A program made the position numbers and the translations under genes. Shown one piece after another: positions 1 to 10,372 of a stretch of 64,000 nt of DNA; positions within the stretch are counted from its first letter, which is position 1, and each line of letters begins with the position of its first letter. Below the pieces are notes generated by a model. It had not been told where the DNA came from and did no database searches. It saw only the letters and a program-made list of their open reading frames with translations. Location of the stretch: the NCBI GenBank assembly GCA_944474755.1, contig OX104113.1, forward strand, positions 46,254,980 through 46,318,979, in the 5' to 3' direction. Source of the stretch: Limnoperna fortunei (Eukaryota > Mollusca > Bivalvia > Mytilida > Modiolidae).

Positions 1-788
1 ATTTGGTAACTATATTTCCTAAATATGGCAACTAATGCATTTCCTTGGTACATGTTTTTAAGGACCGTGCACCGTTGGTGCCATCTCGCGTTACGCACGA
101 TATAGTAACAAAGTGAACATTCACTTATTTTATTTGAAAATAAATCATTCTGTTTTAGCGGTAGATTTGTTTTGTTTTGTTTTTTAAAATTTTTTTTTAT
201 GATTTTGCTTATTTTTAGTGAAATATTTATTTATAACTTAGCATTGTGTACATTTTCTTTTTTTAGAGAATATGTTTTGTGTTCCAGATTGACGTTTTTG
301 ACATTTAACCTTGCTTATTCTGCTTTTGAGAGTTGAGGATATTTGAACAACGTTCAGTTTCGATATTAGACATTGTATTCCGATATAAGCGAATTAGAAA
401 AAAGATATTGTAGGACGGAGATTACATGTCTTATATATATATTATTGTGAACTAGATAAACTATAAAAGGTGTACTTGTCGATCTTGCCGTTAAAAAATC
501 AATTTACCTAGATTCGGCATTACAAGAAATGACGCATATTCGATTCACAATAAGTAATTCGACAAGCAAGACACATCTCCCGTTAAAACGAACTCATCGA
601 TGTCCCTCATTTTGACCCAGATGTATTGAGCACGTACCACTCAAGTTTTGTTAATCAATCCAAAACAGTGTCTTCCGTGTATCTTAATTGGTTCATTAGA
701 ATTGATTACAATGGAAGTGATGACTAATATCTTTTCGTGACAACTTGATAATTTAAAAGACTACAGTAGTTAAATTATTTAATGGCGT
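1..788. other. AT-rich stretch, no feature recognised
   Basis: No open frame of useful length, no repeat boundary and no RNA gene could be recognised here. The sequence is T-rich with homopolymer runs. Confidence 0.5.
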
Positions 789-796
789 AGTAAAGG

Positions 797-1262
797 CACG
801 AGGGGGGGGGGGGTAACTTGGTAATTTTTAGGGTGGGGATGTGCCATTTTTTATTTGAATTCAATACCCATATTTATATAAAATTTCCAATTTTCATGAC
901 CCATATTTATATAAAATGAGCAATTTTCATAACCCATATTTATATTCAGTAAACTTAAAAGAAGGTCATATTTATATACACAAAATGATAACATAGTGAA
1001 GAAGAAAACACAATGTCATTATTAAAATTACACTTTATTATAATATATGGGGCATATTTATATTAAAATGGACAAAAACATGACCCATATTTATATGAGA
1101 CCAGATTTTTTGAAAATTAAGATTAAAAGGCATACCCATTTTATATAAGATTGTTTTAAAAACTATACCCATTTTTATACAAATTTTCAAAAAACCTACC
1201 CATATTTTTGGCACGTATACGTATACCTTTATATAGGAAGTTACCCCCCCCCCCCCCCCGTG
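797..1262. mobile_element. hAT-like MITE with G-tract terminal inverted repeats
   Basis: The left end reads CACGA, twelve G, then TAACTT. The right end is its inverse: AAGTTA, sixteen C, then GTG. The 8-bp direct repeat AGTAAAGG lies immediately outside both ends (789-796 and 1263-1270), as expected for the target-site duplication of hAT elements. The 466-bp interior has no transposase and is largely degenerate same-direction copies of a motif near ACCCATATTTATATAAAA. An open frame on the minus strand here is just the translation of these repeats. Element class is inferred from target-site length; the ends and the duplication are seen directly. Confidence 0.75.
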
Positions 1263-1584
1263 AGTAAAGGTCATGGCTCACAAAAATTGGAAGTTAGCAT
1301 GATTAGAATGGGCAAGTCCAAGACATTATTTTAGCATAATCATGATTGAGTGGAAAGTCACGATAAACATTACAAAATTAAACGTCCTTATTACGGTAAA
1401 TAATTTTATATAATTAAATTAATTATAATGAAGAAATAACTTTTCACATTCGAATTTGATGATTACGTGACTGGCCCATGGAATACAGAAGCTACGTTAA
1501 CGGAATATTAAAGTGCATTAGGTTGGTGTTGTGTTGCATTTTCGCTATATGACCGGTTAAGATGTCACAGGCTGCTGAACGGTG

Positions 1585-1758
1585 TCAGGGGTTGCCGAAT
1601 TCTGTGGGGGATCTCCCTATAGCTTTCACAGCGTGGGCAATTTGGTCCTGTATTTCTGGCATATTTTTTTCCCTCTCCGCCACTGATTGAGCGACCTGGT
1701 CAATGTTGTTTTCAACTGGATGCGCTGTGCAGTCCAGTTCCCCGTCAACGAATTATCT
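1585..1758 (-). pseudogene. Short GC-richer coding-like fragment, unassigned
   Basis: The minus strand carries an open stretch of about 55 codons ending in TGA at 1585-1587, with a heptad-like polar pattern (VAQSVAEREK, IQDQIAHAVKAIG) that could be coiled coil. The block 1560-1800 is visibly richer in GC than its flanks. It could be a remnant of a gag-like or other transposon protein. I do not recognise a family, and it lacks a clear start. Confidence 0.25.
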
Positions 1759-2224
1759 GCATTTACCGGACCCCGAGCCCTTTCGGTGGTGTAGGATTTT
1801 CAACTTCTTGCACAGTCTAGTTGATGGTGACGTCTGAGCTATTCCCTTGCAAATTTCTTTGTTTTCTATGAAAATTCCTACACAGAAAGACATATGTCAC
1901 TTAGCCCTCCTTGCTAGGTCGTGGTACATTAAGCAAGTTTACAAAAATTGAAATAATATTTAACATTTGGGTTATTCGTACAGCAGCAAAAAATGACATT
2001 CGGTTAAAGATAAGCTGTCGTCAGCCTCAAAAGAAAGATAACTCTAGTAAGCATGCCGAGCAAGAGCCTTCACAATTTCGATACTCTATAATAAATTTTC
2101 AAATTTTCTACTTCCTGCAACTTAACTTAATATAATAGAATTATGCTTTATATAAATTCCTAAAATATGTCTTTTTACATACATTGTATATACTCATTAC
2201 ATACCTACTATGTTTTTTAATGTA

Positions 2225-2330
2225 AATATGTTCACACTTTTTGTTTATTGTTATGTTATTGTACTAACATACCCCACGAGGGGTCTTTAGTGAAATAAAA
2301 TGTCTAAATGTCTTATGTCTTACAATGTTA
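2225..2330 (+). repeat. Possible LINE 3' tail
   Basis: A run of TTATTGTTATGTT-type sequence is followed by ACCCCACGAGGGGT (a small hairpin), an AATAAAA signal, and a short iterated tail ATGTCTAAATGTCTTATGTC. This layout resembles the 3' ends of LINEs with microsatellite tails, but no coding sequence is attached. Confidence 0.25.
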
Positions 2331-2699
2331 ATCTGATTTAAACCAAAAACGCATAAATCTATTCATTTGTATGTATTCATAATCTTAAGTTCCATAAAGC
2401 GCTATAAATCATATTGAAATAGGAAGTTTAGACGTAACTTTATTTTGGTTTCAGAGAGAATTCAGTCTTTTGATATTATAAAATTGAATTTATTATAGGT
2501 TGGCATTGGATTGCAAATCTTTCATCGGTTTATTGGTCATTAGCAGAACACATCTCCCACCCCTTACCTTACTTTTTAAGGCGTCGTGCTGTTTTATAGC
2601 GAATTATAAAAAAACTCATATTTTAATTTGTGTGGTTGCGACGTTGTAGTCGGACCACCAATCTTCCATAGGATTCAAAGCTGCCCAGTAGTGTGCGAC

Positions 2700-3074
2700 A
2701 TGGAAAACGCCCACTTCAAGTACGCCAAGCGGCGAATTCTAATTAAAGTCTACAAGCAGGAATTCAAAAACGATACAAAAACCACCTGTTCAAAGAAAGA
2801 TTCTGGCGACAGTTACTTAAAAACACACTATGTAGAGTTAAAATCTCAGATTAATCAACTGGACGAAGAATTTAGGGCAGAACTCGAGTGAGCCATCGTT
2901 TATTTTGCGATTTTGACTCCACCAGAAGAGATTCAAATGCTGGTAACAAAATATCAATCTGCAAATTATGCTGGATCTGCGTCGGCTCAAAATATTGATG
3001 TAAATAGATTACACCAAGAACTTATTGAGCACATGGAGGCCGAACGTAGGATTATTGGAGAGCTATTCTATTGA
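2700..3074 (+). pseudogene. Unassigned 124-codon frame with one in-frame TGA
   Basis: A frame starting MENAHFKYAKRR runs 63 codons to a TGA at 2889-2891, then continues in the same frame for about 60 more codons (through HMEAERRIIGELFY) to TGA at 3072-3074. The product would be charged and helical, with segments such as YVELKSQINQLDEEFRAE that look coiled-coil. The single internal stop in an otherwise open frame suggests a recently broken gene, perhaps the N-terminus of a gag-like transposon protein. I do not recognise the family. The same frame is also open upstream to an ATG at 2628. Confidence 0.35.
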
Positions 3075-3244
3075 CGGCGTAAGTTGCGATTTGTTTAAGT
3101 AGTCCAGGCTTTAATACTTTGACATGTGAAGGAAAATCTCAGCGGTCAAAAGTGATCAATGCTACGGGTCAGGTACTACGGCCAATCTCGTGTAGCTTTT
3201 GCATATTATGTCTGACTGCTCAAGATGATCTCAAGAAATATTTA

Positions 3245-3700
3245 TCCATAAGTAAATAAAAACGCGCTGTTTCAAAATTCTCCCATTCAATTATTGTCTT
3301 TGCGTGACAAATGAAAACTACATACCGCGTATGATCCAGCTTACGCTCCTTTTGTAGATCCAAAAATGTGTAAATTGAATTCATCACATAGAGTTATTTA
3401 GCGTTTTGAAATGCGGCGGATTTTTCAATGTGATAGAGTATAGTAAAGTTTGACCTAAATTACAACGGAAGTGTATGTTTGGAAGAGTCCATTGTCGTCT
3501 GTTCGAAATCCTTCGGGTAATATCGTCTGCAGTTAAGGTGGGAAAATTCTCGCGGTTTGTCTGAATACCACTGAACGTTACGAAAGCAGACGATCTTTTT
3601 GAAAACAACGCGAGGTCCCTGTAGAAACTCAAATGGCTGACTTCCTATGTCAGGTATTATAACTTCCTGTATGTGGCGATCAACCGTAAGGATCAACCGG
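3245..3700. repeat. Dispersed repeat family F, copy 1
   Basis: Segments here recur diverged elsewhere. The block around GCTCCTTTTGTAGAT and TTTTGAAATGCGGCGG matches about 40.68-41.37 kb. The block around CGCGGTTTGTCTGAATACCA matches about 42.60-42.72 kb and resembles 48.1-48.3 kb. No coding capacity is evident, and the element ends are not resolved. Confidence 0.6.
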
Positions 3701-4770
3701 CATTATAACGTAATAAAAAACGCTTTTGTAAGTAAAATATTTGTACATAAATAAACTCAGATAACATTTATTTCAAGCAGGAACGTTTCTGGTATATATT
3801 TATCAAAAATAATAGTTTAGAGACTCTTTTTTAATTTACGTTCACAGCAGCACGGGGAGAATCTATTTTAATTGATTTTACCAAGACAAACGTTCTTTTA
3901 ACCGTGACAATAAATACAGGTTGAGCGGGAATTTCTGAAGAACATAGAACTTGTATAATTTAAAATTATACCTTATATTCAAAAACTATGTCATTTTAAC
4001 TGCTAGTTGACCGGTAAGATATAGATAATTTTAAGGTTTAAGCTAAAGACAGGAACAGTCTATACTTAAATGTATATAACTATAACTTATAAGGCTAAGA
4101 GTAAGACTATACAAAAAGTATCAACTGGAGCTACTAGAAAAGTGTTCTATAGTTAGTATTGTTAGTTCTTATGCCCCATCTAGCATCATGTAACCAAACT
4201 TCTGCAGTTTTTTTCAGGTTTTCTCTGTCATATTTTATTGACTTGCACTTGGGACTAGTATAACCAGGGACAGTCTATACTAACTGTATAGACTGTCCAT
4301 GGTATAACTTGATTTATAGGTTCCTGCTTGCAAGCAGTTATCTAAAAAATGTATGTAGGAAATGTTCCACATGTTGTCATTATTTCAAGCTTAAAATTGT
4401 AGACTGTACTTGATATGGAGTAGTTCTTGCCAGCAGGTAATTCTCACCACCCAATCTTTTGACAGTTTTTGTGAAAAATTAGCATTTTGAAAGTGATAAA
4501 CATAACTTGTTGTGGATAGAAGATAGTGAAATCTCTCAAATGAAACCTTCGCTATCTATTTTAATGGAAAAATAAGTAACCAAAATGGCGAGAATTGCTT
4601 CTGTCGAGCTGAATTAGTCTTAGTCGTACAGGGTCCTACAAAACTGTACCTAGCCATTTTCTAGGGGAGAAATTGTACCTTGTGTAAATTTAGGGTATCC
4701 CAAATTGAAATATCGTTGAAATGGAACATGCGACGTAACAGATTCATAAAAGTTTTAAATGGAGATCACT
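3701..4770. other. No gene; contains a perfect 13-bp hairpin
   Basis: No coding sequence was recognised. At 4268-4298 there is a perfect inverted repeat, GGACAGTCTATAC, then the loop TAACT, then GTATAGACTGTCC. A related half-copy (GGAACAGTCTATACTT) lies near 4052. Confidence 0.5.
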
Positions 4771-5479
4771 TACACTGTAAAAATAGTGTTTAGATTCTAA
4801 ACACTTTTCTAAACACTTGTTTTGTGTACGTTTTGAAACGTGTTTAGGGTGTAAACATGTTTAGATTTCAAAGAAAGTGTTTAGATTGTGTTTAGAATTT
4901 AAACATGTTTAGCAGGTATTTATGGTGTGTTTGTAACCTTTTTATTTTGTCTGTTCAAATGTGCTACTAATTTCTGTGCAGACTTTTCAACTCAAGTTTG
5001 GCATAGTTCATAGTTCATAGATAACTATTTCGTAAATAGAACTAGATTTAGGAAAGCCATACATAACTGTAATAACAAGTGAAGGCTGTCCAAGAAGTAT
5101 TTCTGAATGAGGCAGTTATTTACATCGTGTTAGTGGTGGAATTGGAGAATAATTTCATTAAATATGATGGAGAAAAATGTGCATCCCGACCAACACCAAT
5201 TTAATTCTGGAAACACCCAGATAAACCATTGTAACATCATTCTTCATAATATTCCTGCTGAACTATTTCATTAGAAATGGTCAGTTTATATCTTGTTTTG
5301 GGGTACAAGATTTTCCAAGGCAAAATCCAGAAAAAATCATCTTATTTGCTGGCATAAGAATCAAGTGATTTTTAATCTAATGTCAGTTACAAAACATTAC
5401 TTGGAGCAAAAATCTTTGTGATAAAATTTTGAAAAACAAAACAATATATTTGTAGTTCAAATCATTTATTATGGTTACA

Positions 5480-6737
5480 ACCATGGTACATGTGCTGATA
5501 CAAATACTAACAAAATTATGAAATTTGGTATCATCCTTAAAGATAAATGTTTGTAAAAAAACCCAACAGCTGATAACACTTGGGATACGATAGATCATAC
5601 ACGTAATACACCATAATAAGAAGCTGTAGCATATTTTTAAAGCTTTTGCCTGCATCTATTTCCACTTCATCCCCTATAATGTACGTATTGTTTATTTTCC
5701 CATCTTCATTTATTATTACTACTGCTCTTGGTGGACTGTTCTTTTTTTATCTTAGATCCACATCAGTTGTCTACAATAATAAATGTAAAATTGATTTAAT
5801 ACGTTATTAGACATGTACATGTGATGAAAGAAACTTAGCAAGTTTGCTCATCATACCCCACATGTTCCCAATTAATTACCCCGTGGTTGAAACAACTGGT
5901 GAACAGAACAGACAAAGACAACCTCACATGATCTCGATCGACCTCATGCTGTAATCCACTCACATATTGGATGAAGACTTTCACTTTCTTGGCTAGCAGT
6001 TTTTATAAACTGTAACCTATTTTTGCAGCCAAGATTATACAGATCACTCAACACATTTTTGTTATTAAAAATCAAGGAAATTTTTCCCATGTTTTCAACA
6101 AAACAGAAGGTATTAAATGAAAAAATTCCAAAATACCACCTTGCCACTTCAAATAAAAAAGACATATTTACCTTCACTTTTGTAATCAGGTCCATTTCTT
6201 TCTTGGACGTTTTATATTTTATTTTTGTCTCCAATGTCTCAATTATCTTCATGATTTCTGAATCGTTATCCTCCATATCACTTTCCTGTAAAATATCATG
6301 TCCTTATGAAATATCCTAAAAGATTTAGGTGTAAAAACATGCATCTAAAATCCTCATCTTGGTTGCTAAACAGAAAATACACTTTTTAACACAGTTATAG
6401 GGTGTCAGTTTCACTGGCATAAGAACTAAAACTTGGTATATACAGTCAAGTAAATCTTTTTGTAATTTACAAAGCAAACCAAAAGTCAACGATTAAATCC
6501 ATCACAAGACAATGACGGCAAACATCAAACACAAATATATTAATCTCTAATAAATATAATCAAATGATATGAAAAAATTGTCTTATATAGGCCATCCTAA
6601 AAAAATCCATCTTACAACACACATACCTCAGTATCTTTTTCAAACATCTTGTCTAAAACCATGAAAAAGTCAGTCCAGTTGTCATCCAAATCTTGGCGTT
6701 TCACATCTGGCTTCATTATTTCAAATTCTTTAACAAT
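5480..6737 (-). pseudogene. Spliced gene remnant inside the TIR element (SAMD3-like C-terminal pattern)
   Basis: Three minus-strand exon-like blocks are visible. The block 6627-6737 is 37 codons between an AG acceptor and a GTATGT donor. The block 6172-6285 is 38 codons, also between AG and GTAAAT. Both are multiples of three and join in phase (KDTE then ESDME). A third, about 5480-5770, follows a TTGTAG acceptor and encodes PPRAVVIINEDGKI and later VYYVYDLSYPKCYQLLGF. The last motif resembles C-termini of uncharacterised SAMD3-like proteins I associate with transposon-rich fish and mollusc genomes; that link is from memory. A TAA near the third exon's start and one extra T in a T-run after LLG break the frame. 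Intervening and 5' exons were not resolved. Confidence 0.5.
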
Positions 6738-6972
6738 CTGAAATGATTAATTCTAGTTTTCATTGCTTGACAATTTTAGCTTATTTTTTTCTCTATCCTA
6801 GAGTCAAATTGCATGGTATCTTAAAATTTCAGTGTCAAATAATTTATGATAACGGAAATAAAACAATACTAATCTTGCAAATGAAACAGATAGTAAGGTA
6901 CATGTAGGAAAATAACCACTGATTCGACACATGAAATTCTGTTCAAATGGGAAGCTATGCAGTAAAAAATAT

Positions 6973-7404
6973 CACTGCAGTGCACAGTCGAAAACTAGTT
7001 AAGACGTTTCACCGTTTACAACTGTTCCCATATGAAGGTAAATAAATAGCATACTATTTGCAGGGATCCAGTACTGTCTGATTCCCTGTTAATAGTACAC
7101 TATGGATTAACCTTCGTTTGGGAACAGTTGTAAAAGGTGCAACGTCTTAACTTATTTTGTCGACTGACAAAATCATACGATTCCTATAAGAAATAGTTAT
7201 TTCAAGAAGCAAAACTACACTCACTTTATTAAATATATCTCAGGAATTGAACGATGTAAGTGAATCAAAATTGTGTGTCTGTTTTTTCATTGAGAAAAAT
7301 TGATCGAAACAAGACCTGGTCTGATTCTACATTCTTACCTTGTGGAAAAGGAGTGTGTGTCGATATATATTTTTTAATGAAACGAATGCCTGTGCACTGC
7401 AGTG
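6973..7404. mobile_element. Nested inverted-repeat element (MITE-like)
   Basis: The ends are an exact 15-bp inverted repeat (CACTGCAGTGCACAG at 6973-6987 and its complement at 7390-7404). Inside lies a second inverted repeat of about 42 bp (6998-7151), beginning GTTAAGACGTT and ending AACGTCTTAAC. No target duplication is evident, so the outer boundary is less certain than the inner hairpin. Confidence 0.5.
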
Positions 7405-8929
7405 CCCCCTCTTGTCTCTGTTTACCTTTTTATATTTAGCAATTTTAGGCTAGCCCCCAATGATAGAAACAAATGCTTGAGGGTGCAATAATAAACATTT
7501 AATATTCCTAACAATTTATATAGTTATCCAATGTTCATAAAACTTATTCACACGTACATACTGTATGTAAAACATGTACATGTACAAAGGATTTGACCTT
7601 TTTTCCATTTTTATACTATATAGTAATAATGCATAACATTTCATATGTACCTTCAATTGCTGTAATAATTGCGAACCCAACATTACAATCAGTCAAAACT
7701 TTGCAGAATTTGTAGAGTCGTCGATTAAGATTAAGATGACAGCATTGTCGATAGGTCCCATGTTGTTCTCAAAAAATGCGCCTTTACATCGCGTACCCAG
7801 ATCAGATTTCATGTAACGATAACTCTGGGTCAAAGTAATTTCCTTTACACGACGGAACAAAATGTACACATTCCGCATTAACTGATATATAAACGTACGC
7901 GAGTAGAATCAATATTCAAGTGGTACAAATAATAACATTTTATAGAAATATAAAAAAACGTCCGTTAGAAATATAAAAAAACATCCGTTTGTGAATTGAT
8001 ATTTTAATAGGTAAATGTAAACCGTTTAAATTTTATTGTCTACTGAAAACAATTTTTAAAATGTAAATATTTAAAGGTCACGTTGAAATTTGTCAAACTA
8101 TATCAAGTGATCAATCAATTGCCAGCTTAAATAAGTCAAAGTCTATTTTATATCCTGACTATTTATGTTCAAAGTATCCAAAAGTGTTTAGGTGTTTAGG
8201 AAAGTGTTCTACAAGTGTTGAGCGTCAATAAATTCAATAACAACATAAATATATTTCAAGTAAAACGTGTTTCAATTCTAAACATGTTTAGAATTCATAG
8301 TGTTTTATATCCCATGTGTTTAGATTTTAAACACTTTCCTAAACATGTTTTGATCTCAATATGTTTTGACGGTGTTTAAATTCTAAACGTCATTTTTACA
8401 GTGTATGCTGAATTGGTCTTATTCTTACAATTTCTCGCAAAAACAAATGGTGAAGTACATTTTTGTATACAAGTATGTACGCAAAGACCAATTCAAATTC
8501 ATTTTTAATGGCGAGAACTACTCTCTGACCAGTACATTTTGCTGCGTCTCTGGAAGTTGCTGACAAACATACCCTACATCACCACATTTTTGCATTAATA
8601 GTGTAATGCTACATGTATTTCGGCATTTACAACTCTTTTTACAGACAATTGATGCATTTACCAGAAAATTGGATGCAAATATTAAATTGAAATTTTCCTT
8701 GCAAAAGTCACTATCAGATTTGATTTATTGTTTTTCTTTTACCCATTTCACTGTTTGAAAGTACCTACACCATCACAAGCTATGTCAATATTTAGTATAT
8801 AGGTGACCTCATAGAAGGAAGTATTCTATTAATTTTGAAGCAAAATGTTTATTTTTTACCTTCAGTCTTATACCGGTATTTATTTGTCTGTTCTCTAGAT
8901 TCAGTAGTTTATTATTTTAGACAAAAAAT

Positions 8930-9325
8930 AAGATGAATATAGGCACAGCCTAAATGGGATAATCCCACATTGTTCATGATGTTACTTCAGAGCACCCTAA
9001 CAGTGCCTCAACATTCCATTGGTGACATGATGTCACATATATGCATTTGTGACATTACAAAACTTTGTTTAAAATACAGTGTTTCAGATTGCAACAATGT
9101 GTCTGACACTTTTGTAGTTATTTAAAAAATAAACTCTTTCATCTGATCAATGTCAGTTATTTTTATCTCCTTAACTTTTATATTAATTTAAGTGCTCGTC
9201 TACAATATTTTATTCTGATAGCATAGCTACCATTTGAAATGGAATTGTTCATATGGATCACATTAATTTTTCTTGCACACACAGACCTGTAACTGTATAG
9301 CTCGCATCTGTCATGCTCACTATAA
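8930..9325 (-). repeat. Left inverted arm (pseudo-LTR) of the PLE
   Basis: Reverse-complement match to 13190-13590 along its length, with scattered substitutions and small indels. Confidence 0.8.
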
Positions 9326-10117
9326 GGTATTTCAAATACATACTCCCCCTAACATATGATCAGAAATCTTAGAATTTGGGTGACATGAAGTTACCACATG
9401 GAAGTTACTGTAACCGGAGAGCATGATCCACAATACTGCCACTGTGGATCCAACACTCTCTACAATGGTGACTAGACAGCCATTTACCGAATGAGCCAAA
9501 GATTTAAACATTAAGCTGAATCAATAACGAGCAGCTTTATACTTACCTACTGCAATGAGGGTATTTTTACTGTCTTGTTACACTACGTCAAAAGAGTGGC
9601 ATATAGTGTTCAGGGTTGTCTGTACGTCCTATCTATTAAGCACACATGCAAAAAGAACAGCAATATTTAAGTTCTTGCCAGGACTGTATGAGTAATTTAA
9701 ATTAATTAAAGCTGTTTTTAGAGGCTGAAAGGCTATCATGTCTATAACATAGCAAAAGCATAATGGAATATTCCCTAGAAATGTCTTATAACAATAAAAA
9801 ACTAAATTTGCAGGATTACTTGGCTTACTGTTAGCCGCAAATGGAAAAATTAAAATTTTGGAGTAAAATATTTATTTATTTTTACTACATTTTCACCTTA
9901 TTTTTGCGTTTATAGAAATATTTTTGATGTTAGGTAACTTTTTCTACATAACCAATAGGTAGAGATTTTCTGTGGGCTTTCAGTCCTAAACATTTAAGAT
10001 GGTTCCATTACAAACAGTGGTTGCATATAAAACAGATGAACAGTAAATGCTCACCACTTCTTCACATTTCTCACTTAGCCATATGCATTCTGCCATTTTT
10101 TAATTTCTCTTATTAAG

Positions 10118-10270
10118 AAATAGATTATTTCAAGTGGGCTCGATCTATGCGAATTAGAACGTGGTCAGACCTTATATCTATCAATATTTTAGCAAGAATT
10201 AAAATGAAGACAAATATAAGGTCTGACCACGTTCTAATTTGCATAGAGCTAACTTGAAATAATCTATTTT
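10118..10270. repeat. Long hairpin in the PLE 5' leader
   Basis: AATAGATTATTTCAAGT through AGGTCTGACCACG-type sequence is repeated in inverse orientation within about 150 bp, giving arms of roughly 58 bp with few mismatches and a loop near 10180-10212. Only one arm is present in the related relic at 50105-50345, so the second arm here was probably gained by local inverted duplication. Confidence 0.8.
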
Positions 10271-10372
10271 GATTCTAATATGTCTAACAAATGTTTTAAA
10301 ATTTTGAAGTGGCTTAAAGAGGGCACTTTCAATGGTAATATATTTTTTTCAACTAATAAGATATATCAATAA

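Larger units (their letters stand above)
4773..8403 (-). mobile_element. 3.6-kb TIR element carrying intron-containing exons
   Basis: The left end reads TA then CACTGTAAAAATAGTGTTTAG; the right end is its inverse, with about 34 terminal bases matching at some 30 positions. TA lies at each end and is probably the target duplication or part of the terminus. Next to the ends, both sides carry repeats of TGTTTAGAATTTAAACATG, several internally palindromic. The interior carries coding exons on the minus strand (5480-6737) and a nested inverted-repeat element (6973-7404). No transposase was recognised, so the superfamily is unassigned. Confidence 0.7.

Noticed and set aside
1038..1274. 78-codon minus-strand frame
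   Set aside because: It encodes the internal repeats and C-tract of the MITE.
9427..9452. GATCCACA...TGTGGATC hairpin as a possible terminator or ribozyme
   Set aside because: Short and isolated in the PLE leader; no further supporting structure.
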